Part shown: piece by piece, positions 42,700 through 51,471 of the stretch
Position numbering within the stretch: position 1 is the stretch's first letter
How the letters are laid out: each line of letters starts with the position of its first letter
Assembly (NCBI RefSeq): GCF_014803405.1
Contig: NZ_JACYFG010000038.1
Span: 248,001 to 312,000 of the forward strand
Source of the DNA: Pelagicoccus enzymogenes
GTDB taxonomy: Bacteria; Verrucomicrobiota; Verrucomicrobiia; Opitutales; Opitutaceae
Length of the DNA stretch: 64,000 bases
Direction of reading: 5' to 3'
Notes under the pieces: generated by a model
Databases searched by the model: none
Told to the model about the DNA's origin: nothing
What the model saw: only the letters and a program-made list of their open reading frames with translations
Position numbers and translations under genes: made by a program

Positions 42700-44058
42700 A
42701 TGGAAAATACAGATACGATAGCAGCATTGGCGACACCAAGCGGCGAGTCCGCGATTGCCTTGATCCGCGTAACGGGAGCTTTGTGCGAAAAAATCGCCAT
42801 GGAAGCTTTCACCTTGGCGAAGTCCCCTGCCCCACGGCATGCGTCTTACGGAAGCTATCGCGATTTGTCGGGAGAAATTCTCGACGACGTGGTTTACATT
42901 CTGTTTCGCGGTCCCAAGTCCTACACCGGCGAGGATGTGCTAGAGGTCAGCTGCCATGGGAATCCTTTGATTGCGACGCGATTGCTGGAAGATTTATTGG
43001 CTCGCGGCTGTCGCCAATCCGATCCCGGAGAGTTCACGCGTCGAGCTTTTCTCAATGGCCGCATGGATCTCACTCAAGCGGAAGCGGTGATGGAGCTCAT
43101 TCAAGCTCGCAGTGATCGGGCTATCCGCGTCGCCAACAAACAATTACGTGGAAACTTTGGTCGCCAGCTCGACGAATTGAAGATGCGTCTGCTCGCTACG
43201 GTGGCGACAATCGAAGCCTACATCGACTTTCCCGACGAAGACCTTCCTCCAGAACAAAAGAAAGCTGAAATCGAGGCCATCCGCTCGGTGCTCGCATTCT
43301 GCGGACGCATCATCGACAGCGGGAAGTACGCGGCCTTTTTGAGAGATGGCGTGAAGACTTTGATTCTTGGCGAGCCGAACGCAGGAAAAAGCTCTCTGCT
43401 GAATTGCTTGCTCGGTTTCGAGAGAGCCATTGTAAGCGACGAGCCCGGCACCACGAGGGACTTTATCAGGGAACGCATCATGTTGGATGGGTATTGTATC
43501 CAGGTAATGGATACGGCAGGGTTGCGAGAAGCTGCCAACGGTATCGAGCAGCAAGGCATTCGCAAGACGGTTGAATTGACGGAAGAAGCAGACCTTTTTC
43601 TTTTGGTGATAGACGGTACCCTCCCCGCCCCTACGCTTCCGGAGGAAGTATCGAGACAGATTACTGCCGATAACTGCATTTTGGTTCAGAACAAGGCGGA
43701 TTTGGGCGCGTTGCAGCCCCTCCCCTCCCCGCTCGACGGATTGAGGCGAGTCACTATGTCTGCTCTTTCGGGAACTGGGCTTGAGTCGTTGAAGTCTGCC
43801 GCTGTCGAAATGATTGACGCTCACCTGGCTCAAGACCAGGACGACTTGATTTTGGTAAATGCGCGGCACAGTGCCGCTCTCAAGGAATTGTCGGAGTGCC
43901 TGGAGTCTGCTATTCGCAATTTCGAAGCGGGAGAACCCGCTGAGTTTGTGGCGAGCGAACTTAGGGGGGCCGTTGAGGCCATTGGACGGGTATTGGGCCG
44001 CATCGACAACGAGGACATGCTCGACGTGCTCTTTTCGAGCTTTTGCATCGGTAAATAG
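42700..44058 (+). CDS. mnmE: tRNA-5-carboxymethylaminomethyl-2-thiouridine synthase GTPase MnmE
   Basis: With MnmG it builds the 5-carboxymethylaminomethyl group on wobble uridine 34 of certain tRNAs. 452 residues from the ATG at 42700, which is preferred to the TTG at 42694. The N-terminal folate-binding TrmE domain contains TIAALATPSGESAIALIRV and SCHGNPLIA; the inserted G domain has GEPNAGKSSLLN (P-loop), the G2/K-loop EPGTTRDFI, DTAGLRE and NKAD; the protein ends in the invariant FCIGK, whose cysteine is conserved. It is 63 bp upstream of mnmG, forming the common mnmE-mnmG pair. Confidence 0.97.
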   Translation: MENTDTIAALATPSGESAIALIRVTGALCEKIAMEAFTLAKSPAPRHASYGSYRDLSGEILDDVVYILFRGPKSYTGEDVLEVSCHGNPLIATRLLEDLLARGCRQSDPGEFTRRAFLNGRMDLTQAEAVMELIQARSDRAIRVANKQLRGNFGRQLDELKMRLLATVATIEAYIDFPDEDLPPEQKKAEIEAIRSVLAFCGRIIDSGKYAAFLRDGVKTLILGEPNAGKSSLLNCLLGFERAIVSDEPGTTRDFIRERIMLDGYCIQVMDTAGLREAANGIEQQGIRKTVELTEEADLFLLVIDGTLPAPTLPEEVSRQITADNCILVQNKADLGALQPLPSPLDGLRRVTMSALSGTGLESLKSAAVEMIDAHLAQDQDDLILVNARHSAALKELSECLESAIRNFEAGEPAEFVASELRGAVEAIGRVLGRIDNEDMLDVLFSSFCIGK

Positions 44059-44121
44059 GCCTTTTCGAGGGGGCTACGAACCTGCTTGAGCTTGGAGCCC
44101 CCTCTCCTATCGTCCCCGTCC

Positions 44122-45972
44122 ATGAGCGGAATGCTGGATGAGTACGATGTGATAGTTTGTGGTGCGGGACACGCTGGATGCGAGGCCGCTTTGGCTGCTG
44201 CCCGCATGGGGGCCAGGACGCTCGTGTTGAGCGGCAATATCGACACGATTGCGGCCATGAGTTGCAATCCGGCCATTGGTGGAGTTGCCAAAGGCCAGAT
44301 TGTGAGAGAAATCGATGCCCTCGGCGGCGAAATGGCGGTCAATGCGGACGTCTCAGGCATTCAGTTCCGCTTGCTCAACGCTTCCAAGGGGCCCGCCGTG
44401 CAATCGCCGCGAGCCCAGTGCGACAAGAAAGTCTATGCCTTGCGAATGAAGCATGTCCTAGAATTGCAGGAAAACCTGTCCATCTTTCAAGCTACCGTGA
44501 CGGGCCTCATTTTCAAGAACGGCAAGGTTGTCGGTTGTCGCACGAATCTTGACGTTGAGTTCTTCGGCAAAACATTGGTCGTGACCACGGGGACGTTTCT
44601 TCGCGGATTGATGCATGTGGGAAAAAACAAGACCGAAGGCGGTCGCATGGGCGATTATTCGGCAAAAACGCTTTCCGGAAGCTTTCTGGAGGCCGGAATC
44701 GAGCTCGAACGCCTGAAGACAGGAACGCCGCCGCGGCTTCTGGGGCGAACCATCGACTTTTCCGGGCTCGAGGAACAAAAGGGCGACGAAACGCCCGCCT
44801 TGTTTGGGTTCTACGATACGCGAGGCGAAAAGGACTTGTTCCACGTGGAACAACGCGGAGAACAGTTCGCGGGTTGGAAGCCAGGGACGGACCAGGTTTC
44901 GTGTTGGATCACTTACACTTCGCCGGAGACGCAAAAGATCGTGAACGATAACTTGCACCTGTCTGCCATGTACGGGGGCGAGATAGAAGGCACAGGGCCG
45001 CGTTATTGTCCGAGTATCGAAGACAAGTTCGTGCGTTTCGCCGACAAGACGCGTCACATGCTGTTCCTGGAGCCGGAGGGGCGAAATACGAACGAGTATT
45101 ACGTGAACGGTCTCTCGACTAGCTTGCCGTTCGCGGCCCAGTTGGAGATGTTGCGATCGATCGATGGCTTGCAGGATGTGCATCTGTTGCGGCCGGCTTA
45201 CGCGGTGGAATACGATTTCGCCCCGCCGACGCAACTTTTTGCCCACTTGGAGTCCAAGAAGGTGGAAAACCTTTTCTTTGCGGGGCAAATCAACGGAACC
45301 TCTGGGTACGAGGAGGCTGCCTGTCAGGGGTTGGTCGCGGGCGTCAACGCGGTGTTGAAGGCGAGGGGGGAGGAGCCGATGGTGCTGAAGCGGCACGATG
45401 GCTACATCGGGGTCTTGATCGACGATCTCGTGACCAAGGGCACTAAGGAGCCGTACCGCATGTTCACGAGTAGGGCGGAGTACCGGCTTTTGTTCAATCA
45501 TGGCAGCGCGGAATTGCGCATGCTGGAGCACACGTCGGCCCATGGGCTCGTCTCTGGGGAGCGTTTGCGCCGCATGAAAGAAAAGAAAGCGAACGTCGAG
45601 AAGTGGGTGGATTGGCTCGAGAAGAACCGACGTGACACGTCGACTTGGGCGACGCACATTCGTCGTGGGCTAGGGAAGGGGGAGCTTCCTCCTGAGCTTG
45701 ATTCGCTAGAGGAGGGAACGCTAGAGCAGGTCCTCTATCGCACCAAGTACGCGGGGTATCTCGAACGCGAAACCCGTCAGATCGCCAAGTTGAAGGATGT
45801 CGAAAAGATTAAGATTCCGGCAGATTTTGACTACTCCAAGCTCAACGGCTTACGGCTTGAGTCGATCGCCAAACTTAGCGAAACGAGGCCGGCAACCCTC
45901 GCGCAAGCGGGGCGAATCAGTGGTGTCAATCCATCGGATATCAGTATCTTGATGATTGCCTTGAAGAAGTAA
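44122..45972 (+). CDS. mnmG: tRNA uridine 5-carboxymethylaminomethyl modification enzyme MnmG
   Basis: The FAD-dependent partner of MnmE. 616 residues from the ATG at 44122; another ATG at 44131 is also possible, and the TTG at 44086 adds an atypical leader. Landmarks: the Rossmann motif DVIVCGAGHAGCEAALAA near the N-terminus, MSCNPAIGGVAKGQIVREIDALGG, KGPAVQSPRAQCDK (with a redox cysteine), LKTGTPPRL, CWITYT, GPRYCPSIEDK, FFAGQINGTSGYEEA, and a helical C-terminal MnmE-binding domain. Length and motifs are standard. Confidence 0.97.
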   Translation: MSGMLDEYDVIVCGAGHAGCEAALAAARMGARTLVLSGNIDTIAAMSCNPAIGGVAKGQIVREIDALGGEMAVNADVSGIQFRLLNASKGPAVQSPRAQCDKKVYALRMKHVLELQENLSIFQATVTGLIFKNGKVVGCRTNLDVEFFGKTLVVTTGTFLRGLMHVGKNKTEGGRMGDYSAKTLSGSFLEAGIELERLKTGTPPRLLGRTIDFSGLEEQKGDETPALFGFYDTRGEKDLFHVEQRGEQFAGWKPGTDQVSCWITYTSPETQKIVNDNLHLSAMYGGEIEGTGPRYCPSIEDKFVRFADKTRHMLFLEPEGRNTNEYYVNGLSTSLPFAAQLEMLRSIDGLQDVHLLRPAYAVEYDFAPPTQLFAHLESKKVENLFFAGQINGTSGYEEAACQGLVAGVNAVLKARGEEPMVLKRHDGYIGVLIDDLVTKGTKEPYRMFTSRAEYRLLFNHGSAELRMLEHTSAHGLVSGERLRRMKEKKANVEKWVDWLEKNRRDTSTWATHIRRGLGKGELPPELDSLEEGTLEQVLYRTKYAGYLERETRQIAKLKDVEKIKIPADFDYSKLNGLRLESIAKLSETRPATLAQAGRISGVNPSDISILMIALKK

Positions 45973-46116
45973 GGTGTTGTTAGATAGAGGTTTATGTTGT
46001 ATTAGGGGGTGTCTTTCCCTCTTCTTCTTCGAATATTCACGTCACTGAATTGTAACGCTAGGGCAGTTGCGCTCTGACTTTGTCTCGTAACAATCGGGCT
46101 CTTACTTATTACGCTT

Positions 46117-46815
46117 ATGGTAGCTATGGATGACTCGAAGAGAATTTTGGTGGTAGACGACGAAGTCGACGTGACTGAGTTGTTGAGCTACCATTTGCGG
46201 CAACGCGGCTATGAAGTCCGAACCCTTAATGACTCTCGCTTGGCGTTGGAGACGGCACGGCAATTCCGGCCGGAACTGGTCGTTCTGGATATAATGATGC
46301 CGGATTTCAGCGGCTTGCAGGTCTGCAGGCTGATGCGTGCCGATTCGTCGTTGAAGGAGATTCCGATCATTTTTCTCAGCGCCAAGACGGAAGAGGGGGA
46401 TCGTATTGACGGTTTCGAGAGCGGGGCGGACGACTATGTCTGCAAGCCTTTCAGTCCGAAGGAGCTGATGCTCAGGGTGGCTGCCGTGTTGAAGCGGAGA
46501 GGGGAGACCGAGGAAGCCAAGATCCTGGAGGTGAATGGAATTCGCATGGACGTGGAACATCACCGCGTCGAAGTGGAGTCCGAAGGCGTCGAGTTGACCG
46601 CTACCGAGTTTCGTTTGCTCAAACTGCTCTTAGAAGAGCGGGGCAAGGTGCAGACGCGGGAAACGCTGCTCCACAAGGTGTGGAACTACGAGAACGATAT
46701 CGAAACCCGCACCGTAGATACCCATATGCGTCGATTGCGTGAAAAGCTCGGCAATGAAGCCTCTTGGCTTGAGACCGTGCGTGGGGTGGGCTACCGCTTA
46801 GTTGAGAGCCGGTAG
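46117..46815 (+). CDS. OmpR/PhoB-family response regulator
   Basis: 232 residues. The receiver domain has the acidic pair VVDDEVD, the phosphoacceptor Asp58 in VVLDIMMPD, FLSAKTEEGD (switch Ser/Ala) and KPFSPKEL; the C-terminal winged helix has LTATEFRLLKLLL and the recognition helix near ETRTVDTHMRRLREKLG, then VRGVGYRL. It lies 6 bp before a sensor kinase gene, forming a PhoB/PhoR-like pair. Phosphate sensing is a plausible role by resemblance, but no pst genes or Pho box are seen, so the signal is not established. Confidence 0.92.
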   Translation: MVAMDDSKRILVVDDEVDVTELLSYHLRQRGYEVRTLNDSRLALETARQFRPELVVLDIMMPDFSGLQVCRLMRADSSLKEIPIIFLSAKTEEGDRIDGFESGADDYVCKPFSPKELMLRVAAVLKRRGETEEAKILEVNGIRMDVEHHRVEVESEGVELTATEFRLLKLLLEERGKVQTRETLLHKVWNYENDIETRTVDTHMRRLREKLGNEASWLETVRGVGYRLVESR

Positions 46816-46821
46816 TTCCCT

Positions 46822-48153
46822 ATGACCATATTTTTTGCCTGCGTTGCCTTGGGTGTCGCTATCTTCTTCGCTAACAAGTACTTCAAGCAGAAGGTGGCGA
46901 TTCGATTGCTCGCTGAATCGCTCACGAGCCGCACCACGATTTTGACTCACTCGAGCGATTTTCGTGGGGTGAATGAAAACTGGGGCTTGCTTCTCGACGA
47001 GTTGAATCGACTCATCGAGGACAACAACAGCCTTAGTCGTAAAAGCAGCGGCCAGCTTAACCAGATCGAGACCACTCTTGGCAGTTTGCAGGAAGGAGTG
47101 CTGATCATTGATAGGGATAATTATATCCTGTTGGTTAACAACGCTTTGAAAAAAATGTTCCCTTCCATGAGCGAAGGGGTGGGGCAGCGAATCGAGAGCG
47201 GAATGGGCAGCTCTGATTTCCTGGATTTCGTTTGGGACGTCAAGAAGGGCAGGGGGCCGGCAAAGAGGGAGATCGCCTTCCGCAACGGTCAATCGGAGAT
47301 TTGGCTGGACGTCACCGCTGCCCGCCTTTCCGAAGCTTTGGAAGGCAATGGCCCGTGGTACCTTTTCGTATTGCACGATACCACGCGGCAGAAGGTTCTG
47401 GCTCAGGCCCGCAAGAATTTCGTGGCGAACGCTTCCCACGAGTTGAAGACTCCCGTCGCGGTCATCAAGGGCTATTCCGAAACCTTGGTCACGGATCACG
47501 AGACCATGCCGCTTCAGGATCGGGAGCAGTTTATTTCGACGATTCATCGTCACTCAGAACGCTTGGCCCTGTTGATCAACGACTTGCTGAGTCTGTCCCG
47601 GCTCGAGAGCGACTCGCCGAGCTTCGATTGGTCGGAATCGGACGTGTTGTCTTGGATTCGGGAAATAGCGATCGACTATGGGTCGAATCCCAAGAAATCG
47701 GGTTTGAAGGTTCAGACTGCCTTTCCGGACGACATGCGGGCGCGAGTTCGCTACGATGTGCTCAAACTTCGCCAGGTTTTCGATAATCTCGTGGAAAACG
47801 CCTGCAAGTACTCGCCGGAGGGCGGATCCGTTTGGATCGGGGCCAGAATCCGCGGTGGCGAGGTGCTCCTTTGGGTGGAGGACGAAGGAGCTGGAGTGCC
47901 GAAGGAAGACCTGAACAAGATCTTCGAGCGTTTTTACCGGGTGGACAAGGGACGCTCTCGCGAAACGGGCGGAACAGGGCTCGGATTGAGCATCGTCAAG
48001 CACATCATCGAGTGGCACGAAGGCCAAGTTTGGGCTGAGTTGGCGGACAAGGGCGGGTTGCGAGTGGTATTTAGTCTACCGCTTTTGCCGGATTCGGTGG
48101 AGAAGGGTAGCCCAGGAGCCGTTTCGATTGAGACGGAAACTGAGCGAGCCTAG
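46822..48153 (+). CDS. PhoR-like sensor histidine kinase
   Basis: 443 residues. One N-terminal membrane helix (FFACVALGVAIFF) without a periplasmic domain, a HAMP-less linker, a PAS-like region near 85-190 (LGSLQEGVLIIDRDNYILLVNNAL), then HisKA with FVANASHELKTPVAVIKGY (phospho-His near residue 205) and HATPase_c with DNLVENACKYSPEGG (N box), EDEGAGVPKEDL and GGTGLGLSIVKHI. It is co-transcribed with the regulator 6 bp upstream. Lack of an extracytoplasmic sensor fits PhoR-type kinases, which sense through partner proteins or internal PAS domains. Confidence 0.92.
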   Translation: MTIFFACVALGVAIFFANKYFKQKVAIRLLAESLTSRTTILTHSSDFRGVNENWGLLLDELNRLIEDNNSLSRKSSGQLNQIETTLGSLQEGVLIIDRDNYILLVNNALKKMFPSMSEGVGQRIESGMGSSDFLDFVWDVKKGRGPAKREIAFRNGQSEIWLDVTAARLSEALEGNGPWYLFVLHDTTRQKVLAQARKNFVANASHELKTPVAVIKGYSETLVTDHETMPLQDREQFISTIHRHSERLALLINDLLSLSRLESDSPSFDWSESDVLSWIREIAIDYGSNPKKSGLKVQTAFPDDMRARVRYDVLKLRQVFDNLVENACKYSPEGGSVWIGARIRGGEVLLWVEDEGAGVPKEDLNKIFERFYRVDKGRSRETGGTGLGLSIVKHIIEWHEGQVWAELADKGGLRVVFSLPLLPDSVEKGSPGAVSIETETERA

Positions 48154-48201
48154 GAAATACGGGTTGAAAGCTTTCCGGTTTCAGCGCTTAAACCCGCTGC
48201 C

Positions 48202-48792
48202 ATGAACACCGGTTACGAACAGCACCTCGAATGGGTAAAGAAGCGACGCGCTGAGTTGCGGCAGAAGCTGGCGAAGCTGTTTCCGGAGCCTGCGGATCTC
48301 AGCCTGGAAATTGGCTGTGGCCACGGGCATTGGATGGCTGACTTCGCTGCAGCTTTTCCGGAGAAGCAATGCCTCGGTGTCGACTTGATCGGCGATCGTA
48401 TCGAGCGGGCTGAGAAGAAGGTGGCTCGCGCGGGGACGAGCAACGCTCGCTTTTTGAGAGGCGAAGCCTTCGAGGTTCTCGACCTCATGCCGGATCACGT
48501 GCGATTGAACGAAGTGTTTATCCTTTTCCCTGATCCTTGGCCGAAGAAGCGTCACTGGAAGAATCGGCTCTTCAGCCAGAAATTCCTATCCGAGTTGGCG
48601 AAGCGTTGCCGCCCAGGAGTGCGGTGCTATTTTCGAACGGACCATGATCCGTATTTCGAGTGGGCAGAGGAAGTCGTTGCTGAACAGGATCTTTGGAGCA
48701 GAGAACACGAATTCGTTTGGCCCTTCGAGCGGGAAACGGTCTTCCAGAACAGGGCTGAGAGTTACCAGTCGCTGGTTGTTGTTAAACTATAG
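48202..48792 (+). CDS. trmB: tRNA (guanine46-N7)-methyltransferase
   Basis: An SAM-dependent enzyme methylating G46 in the tRNA variable loop. 196 residues; SAM motif LEIGCGHGHWMADFA near 34-48, acidic LGVDLIGDRIERAEKK, the catalytic-region motif FILFPDPWPKKRHWKNRL near 113-130 and the TDHDPYFEW motif that is diagnostic for TrmB. It follows the kinase by about 50 bp and may be on the same transcript. Confidence 0.95.
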   Translation: MNTGYEQHLEWVKKRRAELRQKLAKLFPEPADLSLEIGCGHGHWMADFAAAFPEKQCLGVDLIGDRIERAEKKVARAGTSNARFLRGEAFEVLDLMPDHVRLNEVFILFPDPWPKKRHWKNRLFSQKFLSELAKRCRPGVRCYFRTDHDPYFEWAEEVVAEQDLWSREHEFVWPFERETVFQNRAESYQSLVVVKL

Positions 48793-48867
48793 GCTTTCGC
48801 CTTTAACAACGCTTTCTCGGCTAAAGGGCGCAACACTATTATATAGTCCAACAACTTCCGCAGCGCA

Positions 48868-49065
48868 CTAACCGTAGACAGCGATGGCTACGAGTTGCAG
48901 CCCGATAGCCAGTACTGCGAGGAGGGTGCAAAGCAAATAGAAGGGGTCGAAGGCTTTGGGCCGACCGCGTTTGGCGGGACGCTTTTTCGCCGACTTGTGG
49001 GGCGACCGCTTTTTCTCGATTTCCTTCAATCCGCTCAGGGCGCTGGTGAGATTGTCCTTTGCCAT
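48868..49065 (-). CDS. Small tail-anchored membrane protein, unknown
   Basis: 65 residues: an N-terminal helical segment (NLTSALSGLKEIEKKR), a very basic Lys/Arg/Pro-rich linker and a single C-terminal membrane helix (FYLLCTLLAVLAIGLQLVAIAV). Convergent with trmB and divergent from the ATP synthase operon. No family is recognised. It occupies the place where an atpI/atpZ gene might sit but is on the opposite strand and looks unrelated. Confidence 0.55.
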   Translation of the reverse strand: MAKDNLTSALSGLKEIEKKRSPHKSAKKRPAKRGRPKAFDPFYLLCTLLAVLAIGLQLVAIAVYG

Positions 49066-49237
49066 TTGTACCCTAAATTTCAGATCGTATCAGCGAAGCC
49101 AAGAACTTACGCTCAGTATTAGATTTCTTACTGGGTATGAAATGGATTGCTTACAATCTGCCCTAATAGACCCAAAAAGTCTTTCCAGAGTTGACGGCTC
49201 CCCGAGCGTCGTCCAACTAATCCTCCTTCTTTCACCT

Positions 49238-50083
49238 ATGGCGGGCAAAAAGACACTTCTCCTCTCATCACTAGCGCTACTTCTTCCGGTAGCTGATGCA
49301 TCTGCTGCAGTTAGCCCCGCAGCGAATGAACTTTTCAACGTATTCGGGCTGCCGGTCACCAACTCGATGGTGACAAGCTGGGTGATCTCGATCCTGCTCA
49401 TCATCGGAATTCGCATGATGGTAGGGCGCCCGAAGATGGTCCCTTCGAAAGGCCAAGCCCTCGTCGAATCGCTTCTCTGCTTCGTCCGCGACACGACCTC
49501 TCCCATCGTCGGCAAGAAGGCGTTCCGCATGACCTTGCCGGTCATCCTCGGTCTCTTTTTCTACATCCTAATCCAGAACTGGAGCGGATTGCTTCCTGGA
49601 GTCGGAAGCGTAGGGATGGGGTACGCCGGCGAGGACGGTCACTTTCACGTGACTGAGCCATGGATCCGCCCAGCCAACGCTGACTGGAACGGCACTATCG
49701 CTCTGGCGGCGGTTACCATGATTGCTTGGCTGTTCATCGTTCTGAAGTCCGACGGTCCAGCTGTTCTCATCAAAGACCTTTTCGGCAACAAGGCCGACAA
49801 GAAGGAAGTGGGTAAGACCATGTGGATGGCGCTTTGGCCAATCTTCCTGATCGTCGGCGTGATCGAAGTGGTCTCCATCTTGATTCGTCCTTTGACACTC
49901 TCCGTTCGCTTGTTCGGCAACATCTACGGTGGCGAAAGCTTGCTCCACCAAACGGGCTTCATTTTCCCATTCTACTTTCTCGAGCTCATCGTTGGCTTCG
50001 TCCAGCCGCTGGTATTCATCCTGTTGTTCAGCGTGTACGTTGGTCTCATCTGCAACCACGGTGACGGAGAAGAGCACCACTAG
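49238..50083 (+). CDS. atpB: F-type ATP synthase subunit a
   Basis: The static proton-channel subunit of Fo. 281 residues from the ATG at 49238. The start yields a signal-like leader (KKTLLLSSLALLLPVADASA), then FNVFGLPVTNSMVTSW and helices with NWSGLLPGVG, the essential-arginine helix RPLTLSVRLFGNIYGGESL, and the C-terminal FVQPLVFILLFSVYVGLI that lines the exit channel. An upstream in-frame ATG near 49141 cannot be excluded. First gene of an eight-gene operon in the order a-c-b-delta-alpha-gamma-beta-epsilon. Confidence 0.94.
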   Translation: MAGKKTLLLSSLALLLPVADASAAVSPAANELFNVFGLPVTNSMVTSWVISILLIIGIRMMVGRPKMVPSKGQALVESLLCFVRDTTSPIVGKKAFRMTLPVILGLFFYILIQNWSGLLPGVGSVGMGYAGEDGHFHVTEPWIRPANADWNGTIALAAVTMIAWLFIVLKSDGPAVLIKDLFGNKADKKEVGKTMWMALWPIFLIVGVIEVVSILIRPLTLSVRLFGNIYGGESLLHQTGFIFPFYFLELIVGFVQPLVFILLFSVYVGLICNHGDGEEHH

Positions 50084-50161
50084 AGATAACAATCTGTTGT
50101 CGGGACCATGTGCAAAAAATGTGGGCGGCAATATAATAGCTAACAAAAAAACATACGTATA

Positions 50162-50368
50162 ATGAACATCCTCGCGGAACTCACAGGTAACATTGGTGCA
50201 GGTATCGGCGCTCTCGGAGCGGCGATTGGCGTAGGCCTCATCGGTCTCAAGGCTGCTGAAGCAGTTGGTCGCAACCCAGGCGCTTCTGGTAAGATCCTCG
50301 TACAAGCGATCCTCGGTATGGCTCTCGCTGAAGGTCTCGGCATTCTCGCCATCTTCTTCATCCAGTAG
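50162..50368 (+). CDS. atpE: F-type ATP synthase subunit c
   Basis: A 68-residue two-helix proteolipid that forms the rotor ring. Helix 1 is glycine-rich (GAGIGALGAAIGVGLIGL), the polar loop is GRNPGA and helix 2 carries the ion-binding Glu57 in MALAEGLGI. Helix 1 lacks the glutamine, and helix 2 lacks the Ser/Thr after Glu, that mark sodium-coordinating rings, so proton coupling is more likely. Confidence 0.96.
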   Translation: MNILAELTGNIGAGIGALGAAIGVGLIGLKAAEAVGRNPGASGKILVQAILGMALAEGLGILAIFFIQ

Positions 50369-50386
50369 TTCACTACTTGATACTTT

Positions 50387-50417
50387 TGGCACCACCTGCG
50401 AAACAGCGGTGGTGCCA
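50387..50417 (+). promoter_or_regulatory. Intercistronic hairpin between atpE and atpF
   Basis: A perfect 10-bp stem TGGCACCACC / GGTGGTGCCA with an 11-base loop begins about 18 bp after the atpE stop. No T-run follows, so it is not a classical terminator. A stable stem after atpE could protect the upstream transcript or attenuate, helping the higher c-subunit stoichiometry; that role is inferred. Confidence 0.7.
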
Positions 50418-50455
50418 TAATACTTTCTCGAACACTCTCGTATCTCCTTACGAAC

Positions 50456-51004
50456 ATGATTGACCTCATCCAAGTCCTCGCGGCGGCAGACCCACAAGCA
50501 GCTGATTCGGCGAACCTCGTCGAAACCTTTGGTATCCACGGTAGCCACATCATCATGCAAGCGATCAGCTTCACGATCCTCGCTGGAGTGCTCTGGAAGT
50601 TCGCGTTCAAGCCAGTGATGGCGACAATGGAAGAACGCGAAGCGAAGATCGACTCCGGTCTCCGGTACGCAGAAGAGATGAAGGTTAAGCTTGCCGAAGC
50701 CGAAGCTGAAAAGAAGAAGATCCTTCAGGAAGCGTCAGCCGAAGCGAAGTCTATCGTTACCGAAGCTCGTCAGACCGCTGAAGCTCGTATCGAAAAGTCT
50801 GCTCAAGACGCGATCAAGGCTGCGGAAGACATCACTAAGAAGGCTGAGCTGCAGATCGAAAACGACCGCAAGCAGATGCTCGCCGAAGCTCGCAGCGAAA
50901 TCTCCCGTCTCGTCGTAGCTACCGCTGGCAAGGTTCTCTCCAAGGAACTCACAGCAGAAGAAAAGGCCCGCTACTCCGAGAGCGCGTCCTCAACACTCGT
51001 TTAA
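50456..51004 (+). CDS. atpF: F-type ATP synthase subunit b
   Basis: 182 residues: a membrane helix after a short N-terminus (IIMQAISFTILAGVLWKFAF), KPVMATMEEREAKI as in other b subunits, then a long charged coiled coil (about 60-150) forming the peripheral stalk and a C-terminal segment that would contact delta. Standard position between c and delta. Confidence 0.94.
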   Translation: MIDLIQVLAAADPQAADSANLVETFGIHGSHIIMQAISFTILAGVLWKFAFKPVMATMEEREAKIDSGLRYAEEMKVKLAEAEAEKKKILQEASAEAKSIVTEARQTAEARIEKSAQDAIKAAEDITKKAELQIENDRKQMLAEARSEISRLVVATAGKVLSKELTAEEKARYSESASSTLV

Positions 51005-51028
51005 TCCGCGAGCTGTACTTAAGTTTCA

Positions 51029-51424
51029 ATGACACGCGACAAGCAAATCATCAATTACGCGAAGGGCTTGCTAAAGGTCTCTCTGGAAGACGGCCAGTTT
51101 TCCGAAGAGCGTGCCGCAGCGGTTTTACAGTCCCTGGAAAAGAATCCACCGCGTAACTACGCTTCGGTCCTCAAGGAGTACTTGAAGCTCGTGCAGCGCG
51201 AAGTCGCGAACAGCACTGCCGCTGTAGAGCACGCCGGCGACCTCAGCCCAGCCGCCACCGAGGCGATCAAGGCTAAGTTCACCGCTCACTACGGTCGCGC
51301 CATTTCCGTAACCACTAGGCAAAACGACTCCCTTATCGCGGGCATTCGCGTGCGAGTCGGCTGCGACGTTTACGACTCCTCGGTTGCCGGAGCTCTCAAA
51401 GAGCTAGAGGCGACGCTCTCCTAA
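51029..51424 (+). CDS. atpH: F-type ATP synthase subunit delta, short form
   Basis: 131 residues, against about 175-180 usually. The C-terminal half is typical: VANSTAAVEHAGDLSPAATE, then NDSLIAGIRVRVGCDVYDSSVAGALKEL, matching the usual 'D.sLIGGi.v+vGd.v.D.S'. The N-terminal helical domain that binds the top of alpha begins normally (INYAKGLLKVSLEDG) but is missing roughly 45 residues. The reading frame is intact and in operon order, so this is a shortened form rather than a pseudogene. Confidence 0.9.
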   Translation: MTRDKQIINYAKGLLKVSLEDGQFSEERAAAVLQSLEKNPPRNYASVLKEYLKLVQREVANSTAAVEHAGDLSPAATEAIKAKFTAHYGRAISVTTRQNDSLIAGIRVRVGCDVYDSSVAGALKELEATLS

Positions 51425-51471
51425 ATCACCCTCCTTTCAGAATACGCATCCTTTCAAAACGCTAGAACACT

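Noticed and set aside
45973-46116. Pho box before the PhoB-like regulator
   Set aside because: A ttgtaac-like fragment exists, but no direct repeat pair with 11-bp spacing; naming the pair phoBR is not justified.
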